Shown here piece by piece: positions 54,801-64,000 of a DNA stretch of 64,000 nt. The translations under genes were made by a program, and so were the position numbers. The notes beneath the pieces were generated by a model that searched no databases, was not told where the DNA came from, and saw only the letters and a list, made by a program, of their open reading frames with translations. The stretch lies in the NCBI GenBank assembly GCA_017311315.1, contig CM029644.1, forward strand, positions 25,191,606 to 25,255,605. Reading direction: 5' to 3'. The DNA comes from Dendrocalamus latiflorus. Taxonomy: Eukaryota > Streptophyta > Magnoliopsida > Poales > Poaceae. Position 1 is the first letter of the stretch; each line of letters starts with the position of its first letter.

Positions 54801-55524
54801 GGCCCTGACAGGCGGGCCCCGCCTGTCAGCGGATGAGGGAGGGCGGAGCGCGGGTGGACGGATGGAGATCCGACTGCCAAAAGCGGAGGGCGGGCGGACG
54901 GGTGGATTGGGCCGGGTGGGGGCGACGTGCCAGCCATCGGGAGGGGTAGGCGGGATGGAGCGGCGGCTGGGAAGGGGCGACGTGGCTGGCATCTGGCCAT
55001 CCACGTGGCGGCCGGAGGAGAGGGGAGAGGTTTGGATTTTTATTTTTTTTTGATTTTCAGATTTTCAGAAATGCTTGGAAATTTCATTAAGCCTTAGAAA
55101 ATTATGAGAATAACTCCAAAATTTCCAGAAAAATTCAGAAAACCTCCTTGAGACATTTTGGACTAAATAAAAATACTTCCAACTAATGTTGGTATTTAAT
55201 TTTCATACTTAAAATACTCTTTAATTTCAAAAATACATTTTTAAACTCCAGAAAATCCAGGAAACCAAATAAAAGCCAAATAACTCCAAATAATTATTTT
55301 GAACTAGGATTTTCATATAAAATCAAAATATCATTTTATTTAACAATAATTTTTAGGTTTTCATTTAAAATACTTTTTAAATCCAGCTTTTTCAAAAACA
55401 GAAATTCAAGGCAAATCCAAATTTAAACTTTAGGCAACAAAAACTTATGTTAATTTAGATTTTATTTTAATCAATTTTTAATTACTTATTTATTTTTATT
55501 TTCAGAAAAACCTGGGCTGTTACA
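51892..55524 (-). repeat. 5' LTR of the gypsy element, complete
   Basis: 3633 bp, TGTCGGAACC to GGGCTGTTACA. At 52440-52630 a CATGGATTCCATCCATCC-type unit of about 30 bp is repeated about six times. This part is absent from the truncated left LTR. The GC-rich block (53930-55020) is noncoding. Confidence 0.9.
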
Positions 55525-56768
55525 CACATAAAGGTATTGGTGGATTCAGTGTCGATTAAAAAAAGAAAACGATAGTGTGGGTTCTGGGAGAAATAAATTA
55601 GTGGGGTCCAGCTGAATGGATAGGCTAGATAGATGATCTAATTGAATTTTCAGGAATTTGGAGAAATAATACAAGTATTGGAGTATAATTCTTGATTAGT
55701 GATATTCTTGGTGGATATATAATAGTGAATCAATTTTGGAGAATTAGGGAGTGCAAAGGTAAATTGCTGGATTACTACACTAATGATTACTATAAATTCT
55801 TGGAGGATATTGGCGATAATGGGAATTAATAGGAGTTGATCAATTACTAGAGGGATGAATTGAATTTCTGAGAAGATTGGAGGATTCATAACGATTAGTG
55901 GATTATAATCTTGGTAAATTGAATTTTCAGTGGAGGTATATTTGTGGATTAGCTAGTGATAGATAATGGAAAATGAGATTGATTATTGGATTATGGTTTT
56001 GAATCAATGACGAAAAGGATTGAATACGAATGATATCGGTGGATTTGAAAGTAATTATGTTAGAGAATCATTAGAATTCAGAGGTGAGGAGTGATGAATA
56101 GTAATGACAGGATTGGATTATTAGTAATTCAAAATACAAAGTATGATCGGTGGATTAAATAAATGATGTCGCTTGCTGTTTGGAGCTTTAGACAGCAGTC
56201 AATAAAGAAAGTGCATTTTCGGTGGATTAAGTCAATTTTGGCAATTGTAGTGTGGAGTTAGGTAGCAATAATAACACTTTGATTAAATAATAGTAATAAT
56301 GCTGCTAAAAGCGATTTTTGGCAAATAAAATAACCCGATCCTCTCCTTTGTTAAGCCATGCATACTATTTATTTGCATTCTGTGTATTGGCTCGCGGAGC
56401 ACGGGGTTGGAGTGCTCACACTCGCTTTTGCGACAAAATTCAGCATCAGGAATCAAATCACCTCGCCTCAACAACAAGATTGGACAAACTGGCAGAAAAG
56501 ATGAAGATGTCAAGGGCTAGGTCGCGCACCTCCAGTTGGCTGCCTGTGGGCATGTCCTGAAGGTCCCACCTGTGTGCTTCGTTCTTCCGCTGCTGCAATT
56601 TATTGATTTCGGCCTAATCGGCCCATGAGTAAGTTTACTATTATATTTACGCTTCCGCATGATATGTACTTTGATATTCAGAACTGTAATCTGTGAGCAC
56701 TATCTACTGATCCAGGGAATAGTGCGGTGGAATCACAGAAGATTCCAGATTGTAAAATCTGGGTCTGA
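55525..56768. other. Remnant of another LTR, host of the gypsy insertion
   Basis: AT-rich with repeated GGTGGATTA-type words. Its last 250 bp end in GATTGTAAAATCTGGGTCTGACA, like the 3' end of a rice gypsy LTR. The start is missing or lies left of the inserted element. No gene is supported. Confidence 0.45.
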
Positions 56769-57210
56769 CAGTTATAACGTGCATTTATCTCTAATAACTG
56801 CACATGATATCTCTCTGATAACAATCATCGCACGATAAACGGTCACCATGTCTCTCTGATAATAACCTCCATCGAACGGTTTCACCTAAAACGATAAGGC
56901 GTCTTTTGGAGCAGAACAACGGTCGTCGCTTCGTCAACTATATAAAGGATGATGTCAGAGGGAGAGCAGATCCGATGCCAGTTCAAGCAAGACATAGTGC
57001 AAGGCATTCTGCATTACACTTAGTTGTAATCAATTCTTTGAGCAATAGCCACACAAGAAGTAGGGTTATTATTCTCCTAAGAAAAGGCCTGAACCTATAT
57101 AAATCCTCGTGTCTTTCTTCTGCATGACCACAGCTTAGTCTTAAATGTTTCCCGAATCCAAGAAATCATACGTAAGATCTGTATTAAAACACTGACAGTT
57201 GGCACCGTTC
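56769..57210 (+). repeat. LTR end and primer site of a Tat-like gypsy element
   Basis: Contains a TATATAA box (56939-56945) and ends CACTGACA at 57197, followed by TTGGCACCGTTC (57199-57210). That resembles the TTGGCGCCGT-type primer sites of Tat-lineage gypsy elements, with one or two changes. The left boundary is uncertain. Confidence 0.55.
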
Positions 57211-57270
57211 ATAGGGAAGCTTCTTCCAAGACCCTGGTAATTTCCTCGTCGATGAGTTCTCTTTCTTTGT

Positions 57271-58795
57271 GATGTCCTCATGGCAGGGGAGTGGAACGAG
57301 GAGAACTGGTTCAACTTGGTAGAATACGCAAAACTCGACATGGATGCCTTCTACGACTATGAGCAGATGATGTAGTCCTCCGACGGTGAGGGTATCTCTA
57401 GAGATCCATCCCAGGACCTCGAACACCGAACCACAAGAAAGGTTAATGCGGGATCCTTATCCCCCACAGTAGTACGCCCAACGGAAGAACCAATTTTCTC
57501 CAGTGGCAAGGGTCAATCCGACCATGAACAGGACTTGCAGCGCGACAATGGGCTTGCCCCCAAGAGAGCGAGTCCCACGGCGATTGCACGGTTAGTTTCG
57601 GTGAGCCTTGGAATCTACTATTCTGGGAATTCATCGTCAACTGGTGGTTGTGACACTCTGGTGGAACCTGGAAAGAGAATAGGTAGGCTCCCTGCAACTT
57701 TGCCCGTCTCATCGCAGAGTGTTGATCCAATCAGAGATAGTTATAACCTAGAATTCCCCTACCTAGAAGGGTTTAGTTCAAGATGTGATGCAATCTTGTT
57801 GGATGATTCTTCAAGAGAGGGTCCTCCCCCAGAAGTGGAGATTATAGACAGGAGGTCTTTGCCCTGCCCGTAGATCCTGATCACTCTCTCGGAGGAAGGC
57901 CTCAGGATGCTCCCCACTGGTCACACACTCAAGCCTCTCATGAGGATGGCGAGGAGACATCAAGTGATGAACCTGGTTAGTTCTCTGATGAGCATGGGAA
58001 AAATCCTAGAAATAATCGCTCTCCTTTAAGGCGACCTCAGCTAGCCTCAGAGATCGAGGATCCTGAGACCGCTTGAAGGAGGCGTCTGACTACCTAGCGG
58101 TCTTTGCCTGGGCGTGCCCAGTACCAGTCTGAAGAGGCCCGAGTGCTTTAGTGGATCAACGACTTGCTTGAGAACCCGACTCCAGAGCTTGCTCAAGCGC
58201 TAGGCTACGACAACTTTGTTGAAGGAGTCGCACGAAGACTTTGCGGCGTGATGGCTTGATTCGACCACCCTCACTGGTACAACTCTGGTAGTTGGATAGG
58301 TACTAATGTGTCAAGTCGATCACCAAACTCACCTCGCAAAGTTTGACATGATGGCAGGTCACGTTGGTCCCCCAACCACAACTCTAGCCGAAGGAGAGTT
58401 TCTTGAACGACCCTAGATTAGCGAGTTTATCGAGGGGATGAACGATCACCACTTTGAGCAAGGAACCTACAGCAGCAAATGAAGTACAAGAAGTACTGCC
58501 CTTGTATGGACGAGGCCTACTATAGGTCAGGTCCATCGACTATCGGTCATCACCGAGTATGATCGCCTGGCGATGCCAACCACCCTTTCCCGCAAAGGAG
58601 GTGACATGAACTTGTTACTGAATGTCAGGCATTCATGCTTGAACTCCTAAAATCCCATCGAGTTCCTCCATATTTACATGACCGCGGTTTGGGCAGTAGG
58701 AGGAGGCAAGAACGTTATAGCTAATCATTTTCCAACAGTGCTCGAAGGGTCCACTCGCCCGTGGTTGCTCAATCAGCCACTAGGGTCAATCCACT
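57271..58795 (+). pseudogene. Tat-like gypsy gag, decayed
   Basis: From an ATG at 57277 the frame reads MAGEWNEENWFNLVEY and meets an in-frame TAG at about 57373, then stays open to 57870 (LEFPYLEGFSSRCDAILLDD). Further pieces with stops and frame changes follow (ARVL-stop-WINDLLENPTPELAQAL near 58140). The gag capsid motif appears at 58678-58795: MTAVWAVGGGKNVIANHFPT then RPWLLNQPLGSIHS, matching the YTTAVxAAGGDDxxxANWFP and SWLMNLPxGSIxS pattern of rice gypsy gag. It breaks at about 58795, before the CACTA insertion. Many stops show that it is dead. Confidence 0.7.
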
Positions 58796-58899
58796 CATGT
58801 CAGCTCCTTCCCTGCCTATTTCTCCTTCCCAGTCATACTTTCATGTTTCCCAATTGTATCCCCAGTACTTGTATCCTGAGTTCACTACGATAGAAAGGG

Positions 58900-59235
58900 T
58901 CATCACAAACAGTTCAAAGCTGTCATCACAGATAGTTTCTGAGCCGTCTGAATTTATGAGTCTATGATAATAGGTGGTTATCATAGACGGCTCTCAACCC
59001 GTCTATGATAATTACAACACAGACGGTTTTTCTAAAAAATCGTCTGCGATATATCAAGTATCATAGATGGTTTTTTTAAAAAAATCATCTATGATATATC
59101 AAGTATCACATACGACTAATACTAAAAACCGTGTGTGATATGTCATATATCACAGACGATTCTTAGATATATCTATTTGTGATATCTTACATATCACAGA
59201 CAGTTAATACCAAAAATCATCTACGGTAGCTATTT
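58900..59235. repeat. CACTA 2 subterminal repeats, left
   Basis: Degenerate inverted pairs such as TATCACAGACGATT and ATCATCTATGATATATCAA, mostly with C-to-T or G-to-A changes relative to the ACAGACGGTT core seen in the younger element. Confidence 0.75.
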
Positions 59236-59988
59236 AAATATCTATATTATTTCCTGTTGTTCGGCTAGCCTCAGGAAATACTAGCTATGCCCTCTGAATA
59301 CAAGTAATCAGATCACATATATAGCACACGGCAATCACTACACAGATCTCACAAATGAATTAAACAGCTAAATGATGTACATTTGAATGAATTATTTGAC
59401 CTTCGCTATCAAGAATTGAGTGATTACAATTGTATCAAATGTTTCAACATCTAATCTTCGACGGGGTAGAATTCTCCAGTTTTGTTCATGACCTCCGTTA
59501 TCAAGACTTGGAAGAGCTTTCCTCATATTTTGGTGAGTTTGTCAAGATCGAATGTACTTTTCTCGAATTCCACGCGTTGTCGCTAGAAGTATTAAAGTCA
59601 TTAGCATATATATATAATCACAAAATAACTATTAGCAAGTTGACAAACCACTGGATCATTCAATTTAGAGGCCATGATGTCTTCCATATGGGGCAAACGT
59701 AGAATCCACATACGTTACCTTGTAGCTGCTGGTGGCACTACAAAAATTTAATTGTATACATAGGTATTGCCAGTTCTAGAAGCATTATTATGAAGTGTGA
59801 TATAGGATTGTTGTGTTGTAGTAGGTATCAAAAATCACGTCCTGTGTTGCAGTAGTGGCACTGGATTCCTTGTATCTCCTTCCCTGGACAACGAAATCGC
59901 TGAACGACCTATGTGATTCTAAAGAGTTACATCAGCCATTGCAAATGATGAAAAGACTACAATAGAGTTATGCATGGAGAGAATGAGT

Positions 59989-60821
59989 TTACCTATCAGT
60001 TGTTTTTTGCACATGGGAGAAGTCGTGGTTGCTCCTAAGTAGGAAATCAAGATATATTATCTTGCTCCACTTTGGTACAATCACAATCAGAATCCAGTGA
60101 CTCCTAGTCATGTATATCACTATAGTGATTAATCCTAAGTTCATGTTACGTATAAAATACAAATGAAACTTATATGGCAACTAGTGAAGCATTTACCTCT
60201 AGTTGAAGGGTACCATGATATAGTCATTATCACTGTGAGCAAGCAATCCCCTTATTATGCAATCTTGGACGAAGGATTCATTATTGTTGATGGATTGCTT
60301 AGAGACCAAGTGTAGGTTGAGGAAACCCACTGGTTCTCACCGTCACCGGACTTGTTAGATCATGGATCTATATATAAGCAATAAGTTATGACATTTATCG
60401 GTCTTACGTGAATGTAGAACTTGATTTTATAGTATACTTACAATGTCCAGTATCGTAGAAGTGAGGCGTCGAATTCATCGAGGTTAAATAGTAAGAATAA
60501 GTCTTCAAAGGTCACGACGAAGTAGCCCATGTCGTGAAGGAAATGCGCCTCCGTGTATCTCACGGTGAATCTACTGTGCCGATTTGGCTTCAAGTTGGAC
60601 CTCTGCATGTACCAGGTATACAATATTTTACAAACCAGTCCAAGACTAGGTAATTGTGACTCAAGGACCAACGACACTCTGAGCATGAACTTCCATTCCC
60701 CGAAAGGTGCCTTAATCTGCTTCGATTTGGCCTTATCACCTCGCTTCTGATACATTTTTAGTGTTGTCTTCACGGGAGCCGATGCACTGGCCTTCTGAAG
60801 AGGAGCTTGAGGTGGAGCCAT
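59989..60821 (-). pseudogene. CACTA 2 Ulp1-like region, decayed
   Basis: 60438-60821 on the minus strand is homologous to the first exon of the protease region of the 272-8192 element (LYTWYMQRSN, HFLHDMGYFVVTFEDLFLLF, SLLRYWTL). It ends at the same GTAAGT donor. 59989-60180 holds the next exon part with SHWILIVIVPKWSKIIYLDF, keeping the His but changing the LDS context. The Cys-box exon is not intact. The similar exon layout shows common descent. Confidence 0.8.
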
Positions 60822-61048
60822 AGAGCGTTCTATTTAATAGATATGGTCGTGTGGAGATAGTGGCATGAAAGGGTCTGGGGGTGATGTCCCTCTTGGGCCA
60901 CTAGATAGAATCAACAACATGTTTTATTATTCCATCTTTTTTACGCTCCTCCGAGTGCCAGGGCATCAATCTTGCATCTTCGGTTCATAAATAAATACTT
61001 CAAATAGGAAATTATAGGCATTTACCACAACATCTTAGTTAGAGGTCC

Positions 61049-61791
61049 TTACTTCACCTCGATGCCCTCGCCATCATCGGAGTCATTATTATGCTTGTAT
61101 CGGGATGCTTTGCACACTGGACAAATATGTAATTTTGCATACTCTTTACAGTAGAGGATACAATCATTCGGACATCCATGTATTCTTTTACTTCTATTCC
61201 CAATGGACAAAAACCTTTTTGGCTTAGTAACGGTTCTCGACAACACATTGTCCTTTGGAAGGATGTTTACTAAGAAATCTAACAACGCCGTGAACCTCTT
61301 GTCAGACCAAGTATTGCTTGCTTTCAATTTCAACAGTTCAAGAATAGATGACAACCTTATGAATTTCGGCTTATAGCCTGAGAACAAAGGTTTCTCCAGG
61401 TCCTCCAGCAAGCCTTCGAATTTGCCAAACTCTCTCTCACTATCATTTCCTTCTGTATTGCGTAGCATCTGATCCAGATTATCATTATACGACCTATCCT
61501 CATTGAATATACAGTCCACAACTGGCATATCGTTGTCTCCCTTGACACCTTCCTATATGACCTTCTCTTCACTATGACTAGTCTAACATGTTTATCTTTT
61601 TTTTTGAAACCCCTTCGAATCAAATGAGCTTCGATCTGCGCAGAGTTGGTAAACATTTTTGGATTATCGCAATCAATACGTAGATAGTATACATATTTCA
61701 TCCCCTTCTTCAATATATCCTACTCGGTCGCTCTTCTAAAAGCAGACACGCCATTAATGTATTTTTCACTTACATGGTTCTTAACGTACAT
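61049..61791 (-). pseudogene. CACTA 2 transposase N-terminal remnant
   Basis: The minus-strand start at 61791 gives MYVKNHVSEKYINGVSAF, matching MYAASRVSEEYINGVSAF in element 1. An in-frame stop follows within 30 codons. A frameshift near 61600 leads into DNLDQMLRNTEGNDSEREF, LLKLKASNTWSDKRFTALLD and GCPNDCILYCKEYAKLHICP. Homology ends at about codon 265 of the intact transposase, before the catalytic core. It is clearly non-functional. Confidence 0.88.
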
Positions 61792-62234
61792 CTAACTTTG
61801 ATCCATTTACACTACGCATATAACAAATTAGTGTCAAATTGGATTATTAATGCTACAATAACTAGTCAGCTACGTACTATTCATGAAGTAATATATATCA
61901 AGTAAGAATTAATATGTTGAAGTAAACTAGAAGTAATGACCCATTCTTAAATTGCAGCAAACTACCAATTAAGCTAGATTTAAACCTAGCTATCATCTCT
62001 CTTTATTACAAGGCATATAAATTAGAAGCAAATACTAACCTATAATCACCAAGCTAGAATAAATCAATCTACAAGTAGCTAGATCTACAAGCATAATGCA
62101 TTTACCAAACTCCCCAAAGCCGGCACCTCCTTCAATGCAGCGCAATAAAGATAGACTATCAAGACCAATCTGGCTAGGCATTAATTAATAATGCGGCGTA
62201 TCCCAGACGCATCCAACCATAAATTGTATGTATG

Positions 62235-62570
62235 TAATTATCACAGACGGATCATATTAAAAACCATCTGTGATAGTTCACAGACGGTTTTTAATACCAA
62301 CCATCTGTGATATCTACAACTATCACAGATGGTTCATGTTAACATCCGTCTGTGAACTATCAAAGATAATTTTTAATACTAAATGTCGATGATGTCTACA
62401 ACTATTACAGATAGTTCGTGTTAATAACTATCTGTAAACTATCACAAACAGTTATAAACACAAACCATTTGTGATAGTAGCATATCACAAACAGTACATG
62501 GGTGACGATTGTAAAACCATCTGTGATAATTATAGCATAGACAGTTTGAGGAAATCGTCTGTGATGAGGC
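62235..62570. repeat. CACTA 2 subterminal repeats, right
   Basis: Inverted pairs of TATCACAGACGGATC and AACCATCTGTGATAG type at about 40-bp spacing, decaying toward the right end. Confidence 0.75.
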
Positions 62571-62599
62571 ATCCAGTATAGCCTTTTTTGTAATAGTTG

Positions 62600-62667
62600 A
62601 TTGACAAAGTGTTTGTTATTGATCTGAGTTCATGGTGGAGGAACGTGATAATATGGTATCAAAGCGG
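62600..62667 (+). other. LTR end and primer-binding site
   Basis: TGGTATCAAAGCGG at 62654-62667 matches the tRNA-Met primer site except for one base (A for G in CAGAGC). The preceding sequence would be the end of an LTR whose start has been displaced by the CACTA element. Confidence 0.6.
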
Positions 62668-62742
62668 TTGATTCGTGGTGGTCCTAGCAAGAAAATGGCG
62701 TGGGAGATCCTTGAGGGTAGTAGATGCAACTAGTGGCTAGAT

Positions 62743-63605
62743 TTGGGGCAAGGCGATGCCCATAGTGAGGGCGCCCGCCAAGTGTTTGATGGAATGCCTA
62801 TCCATGGGAGGCAGCTCGAGGTGGCCTCAAATCGCATCCTCCGCATCACAATTCACCAGGCATGCTACCCCGTGACCCAAAGTGTGCTTCACCATGTTTT
62901 TGATCCGTATGGTGTGGTGGAGGCCATTGAGGTATCTTGAGGAGAAACTGAAGTTGCGGCAGTCGTCAAGTACTACTCGCACCATGATGCTACATGGGCT
63001 TTGGAGACATTGCAGGGCCATCGTATCTATGATGGTTGTTATGAGCTTAGCATCGAGTATGGGCAAGCTTTAGAACTGGGAGCAGATGAGGCATACCAAC
63101 TGTTTGATGAAATGCGAGTACTCACGAGGTGTACCTACGAGATGTTCTTCGTGTCACTGTGAGCCATGTGCTCTATCCAGTGATGGAGGACGTGCTATAC
63201 TGGATCCTTGATACGTATGGCATGAAAGAGATAACCGTATCCTCAAGGGCTAATCACGTGGAGGCTGTGGTCTGGCTCCGATCATGGCACAAAGCCGTGC
63301 AAGCTCGAGATGCCTTGCATGGCCGGTGCATCTATGATGGATGTTGTGTCCTCAACGTCCATCTGATGCAGCCAACATCAGACCTCGCTTCCGCTATGAC
63401 GGTGTGGCGTGATGCGGTGACCACTGTGTGCACCCCCGAGGTTGTCGTCGCGGTTCCATGTTCCTCGCTGCTCGACATGCACTCCGTTGGCATCAACGAG
63501 CCCCTGTCCAAGCCAAGCTCACCACCTTCTTGGGGTCAGGAATGGGACGCCATGTCTAACAAGCAGAAAAGGGAGGTGCATCAAGATGGTGACCGAGACG
63601 ACTGA
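62743..63605 (+). pseudogene. Tandem PTB-like RRM units in a retroelement leader
   Basis: Two related RNA-recognition units follow the primer site. Unit 1 (about 62790-63080) reads RILRITIHQACYPVTQSVLH and FDPYGVVEAIEVS, a TGA, then VVKYYSHHDATWALETLQG and HRIYDGCYELSIEYG. Unit 2 (63129-63373, another frame) reads LRVTVSHVLYPVMEDVLYWI, DTYGMKEITV, VVWLRSWHKAVQARDALHG and IYDGCCVLNVHL. The pattern RVTIxHxLYPVTxxVLHxxF...IYDGCCxLxI is that of RRM2 in polypyrimidine-tract-binding proteins. Each unit is preceded by a phrase like VFDGMP or LFDEM, and a third FDEMP occurs near 63757. The stop and frameshift mark decay. I read this as the gag-leader region of an LTR element carrying PTB-derived domains; a captured host gene is the alternative. 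Confidence 0.65.
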
Positions 63606-64000
63606 GATGCTAAACAATATGTTTTAGCGGTATACGTCTTCTTTGACCCCGTCTGATGTGACCACCACCGAGGTGGACCAACACACCATTGGTGCGACCA
63701 CCGCCACTCCTCTCTTGCGAGTGGAGGCCTCGCGCACTCAGTGCGTGGGAGATGTTTGATGAAATGCCAATGAAGATGCACACTCCTTCAGAAGACAAGC
63801 CACCACAGGTGACTGAGCCAAAGCAACCATGGCCACCACCACTTGTCCATGTTGAGCTGCAGAAGTGCAATGGAGGCGTGAGGGTGCAGTTGGTTGCTGG
63901 GAGGGAATTCCTTGTGACCAAACTACAGATGTTACTAAGTGAAAGGTCTGAATTACAGTATTGGCCACTACTAGAGCTCACTAATGTGAATCCTATTGGT
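63606..64000 (+). other. Continuation of the RRM-bearing retroelement, cut by the window edge
   Basis: A third phrase EMFDEMPMKMHTPSEDKPPQ at about 63749 leads into a frame (VHVELQKCNGGVRVQL, LLSERSELQYWPLLELT) open to about the window end. No copia or gypsy catalytic domain is reached inside the window. Confidence 0.4.

Larger units (their letters stand above)
47088..55524 (-). mobile_element. Gag-only gypsy LTR retrotransposon with long LTRs
   Basis: Two closely similar LTRs (47088-49888 and 51892-55524) bound a 2-kb interior with gag but no pol. The polypurine tract (minus-strand AAGGGGGTAGAT, 49889-49900) abuts the left LTR and the primer-binding site (GGGCTCTGATACCA, 51874-51887) abuts the right LTR, so orientation is minus. 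Lacking protease, reverse transcriptase and integrase, it must depend on a related autonomous element. The right LTR is complete (TGTCGGAACC to GGGCTGTTACA). The left one lacks its outermost 832 bp, so no target duplication can be confirmed (the right flank is CACAT). Confidence 0.9.
58883..62599 (-). mobile_element. CACTA element 2, internally deleted
   Basis: The left end CACTACGATAGAAAGG and right end CCTTTTTTGTAATAGTTG are degenerate CACTA termini. Subterminal arrays of the TCACAGACGGTTTT family lie inside both ends (58900-59235 and 62235-62570). The interior, on the minus strand, keeps the first third of the transposase and the Ulp1-like region but lacks everything between, so it is a deletion derivative of an element related to the one at 272-8192. 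Flanking 3-mers (GTT and ATT) do not match, so age or rearrangement has erased the duplication. Confidence 0.85.

Overview
This is a transposon-packed stretch of a grass nuclear genome, almost certainly Oryza (rice or a close relative). The pointers are a mixed-linkage-glucan synthase-like gene of the grass-specific CSLF family, CACTA elements with grass-type CACTACTACA ends, an Ac/Ds-type hAT element, Tourist-like and Mutator-like MITEs, a TRIM, and nested gypsy and copia LTR retrotransposons. Only one cellular gene looks intact: a three-exon CSLF gene on the minus strand (28324-31189, 877 codons), which from recall looks closest to rice CSLF1. A broken 3' end of a second CSLF copy lies about 13 kb away in the same orientation (15003-15552). 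This fits a tandem CSLF cluster such as the one known on rice chromosome 7.

Layout. 272-8192: a complete CACTA element with an ATA target duplication, coding a TNP2-like transposase, a Transposase_24-like protein, a Ulp1-like cysteine protease and an antisense passenger frame. 8193-13240: unassigned DNA, then an AT-rich repeat holding a complete TRIM (10727-11422). 13240-15760: duplicated CSLF 3'-flank modules, two nested MITEs, the CSLF pseudogene and a solo TRIM LTR. 15760-22790: retrotransposon debris, a lone CACTA end, an LTR with primer-binding site and a leader made of successive tandem arrays. 22791-26474: a 3.7-kb solo LTR with a perfect duplication. 26475-28215: LTR-like debris. 28216-31350: CSLF and its core promoter. 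31359-34043: an Ac/Ds-like element carrying a PORR-gene fragment, inserted 170 bp upstream of the CSLF start codon. 34052-39430: intergenic DNA, a Mutator-type MITE, a 13-bp minisatellite, and an inverted second copy of the AT-rich repeat. 39850-47087: LTR-like DNA and a truncated SIRE-type copia. 47088-55524: a gag-only gypsy element with long LTRs. 55525-58880: further LTR and Tat-like gypsy remnants. 58883-62599: an internally deleted CACTA. 62600-64000: an LTR-element leader coding PTB-like RRM units.

How the parts interact. Apart from CSLF, which would make wall (1,3;1,4)-beta-glucan in the Golgi or plasma membrane, every coding segment belongs to a mobile element or is a captured or broken gene piece. 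The CSLF gene is bracketed by transposons: a hAT element next to its promoter and LTR-like DNA replacing its conserved 3' flank. Several insertions can be read to the base because target-site duplications are intact: ATA, GGTTA, GTACC, TAA, TTA, AAAACATAA, CAAAG, GTTACACC and ACAAAATAA. All calls come from reading the sequence and from recalled family knowledge; no database search was run.
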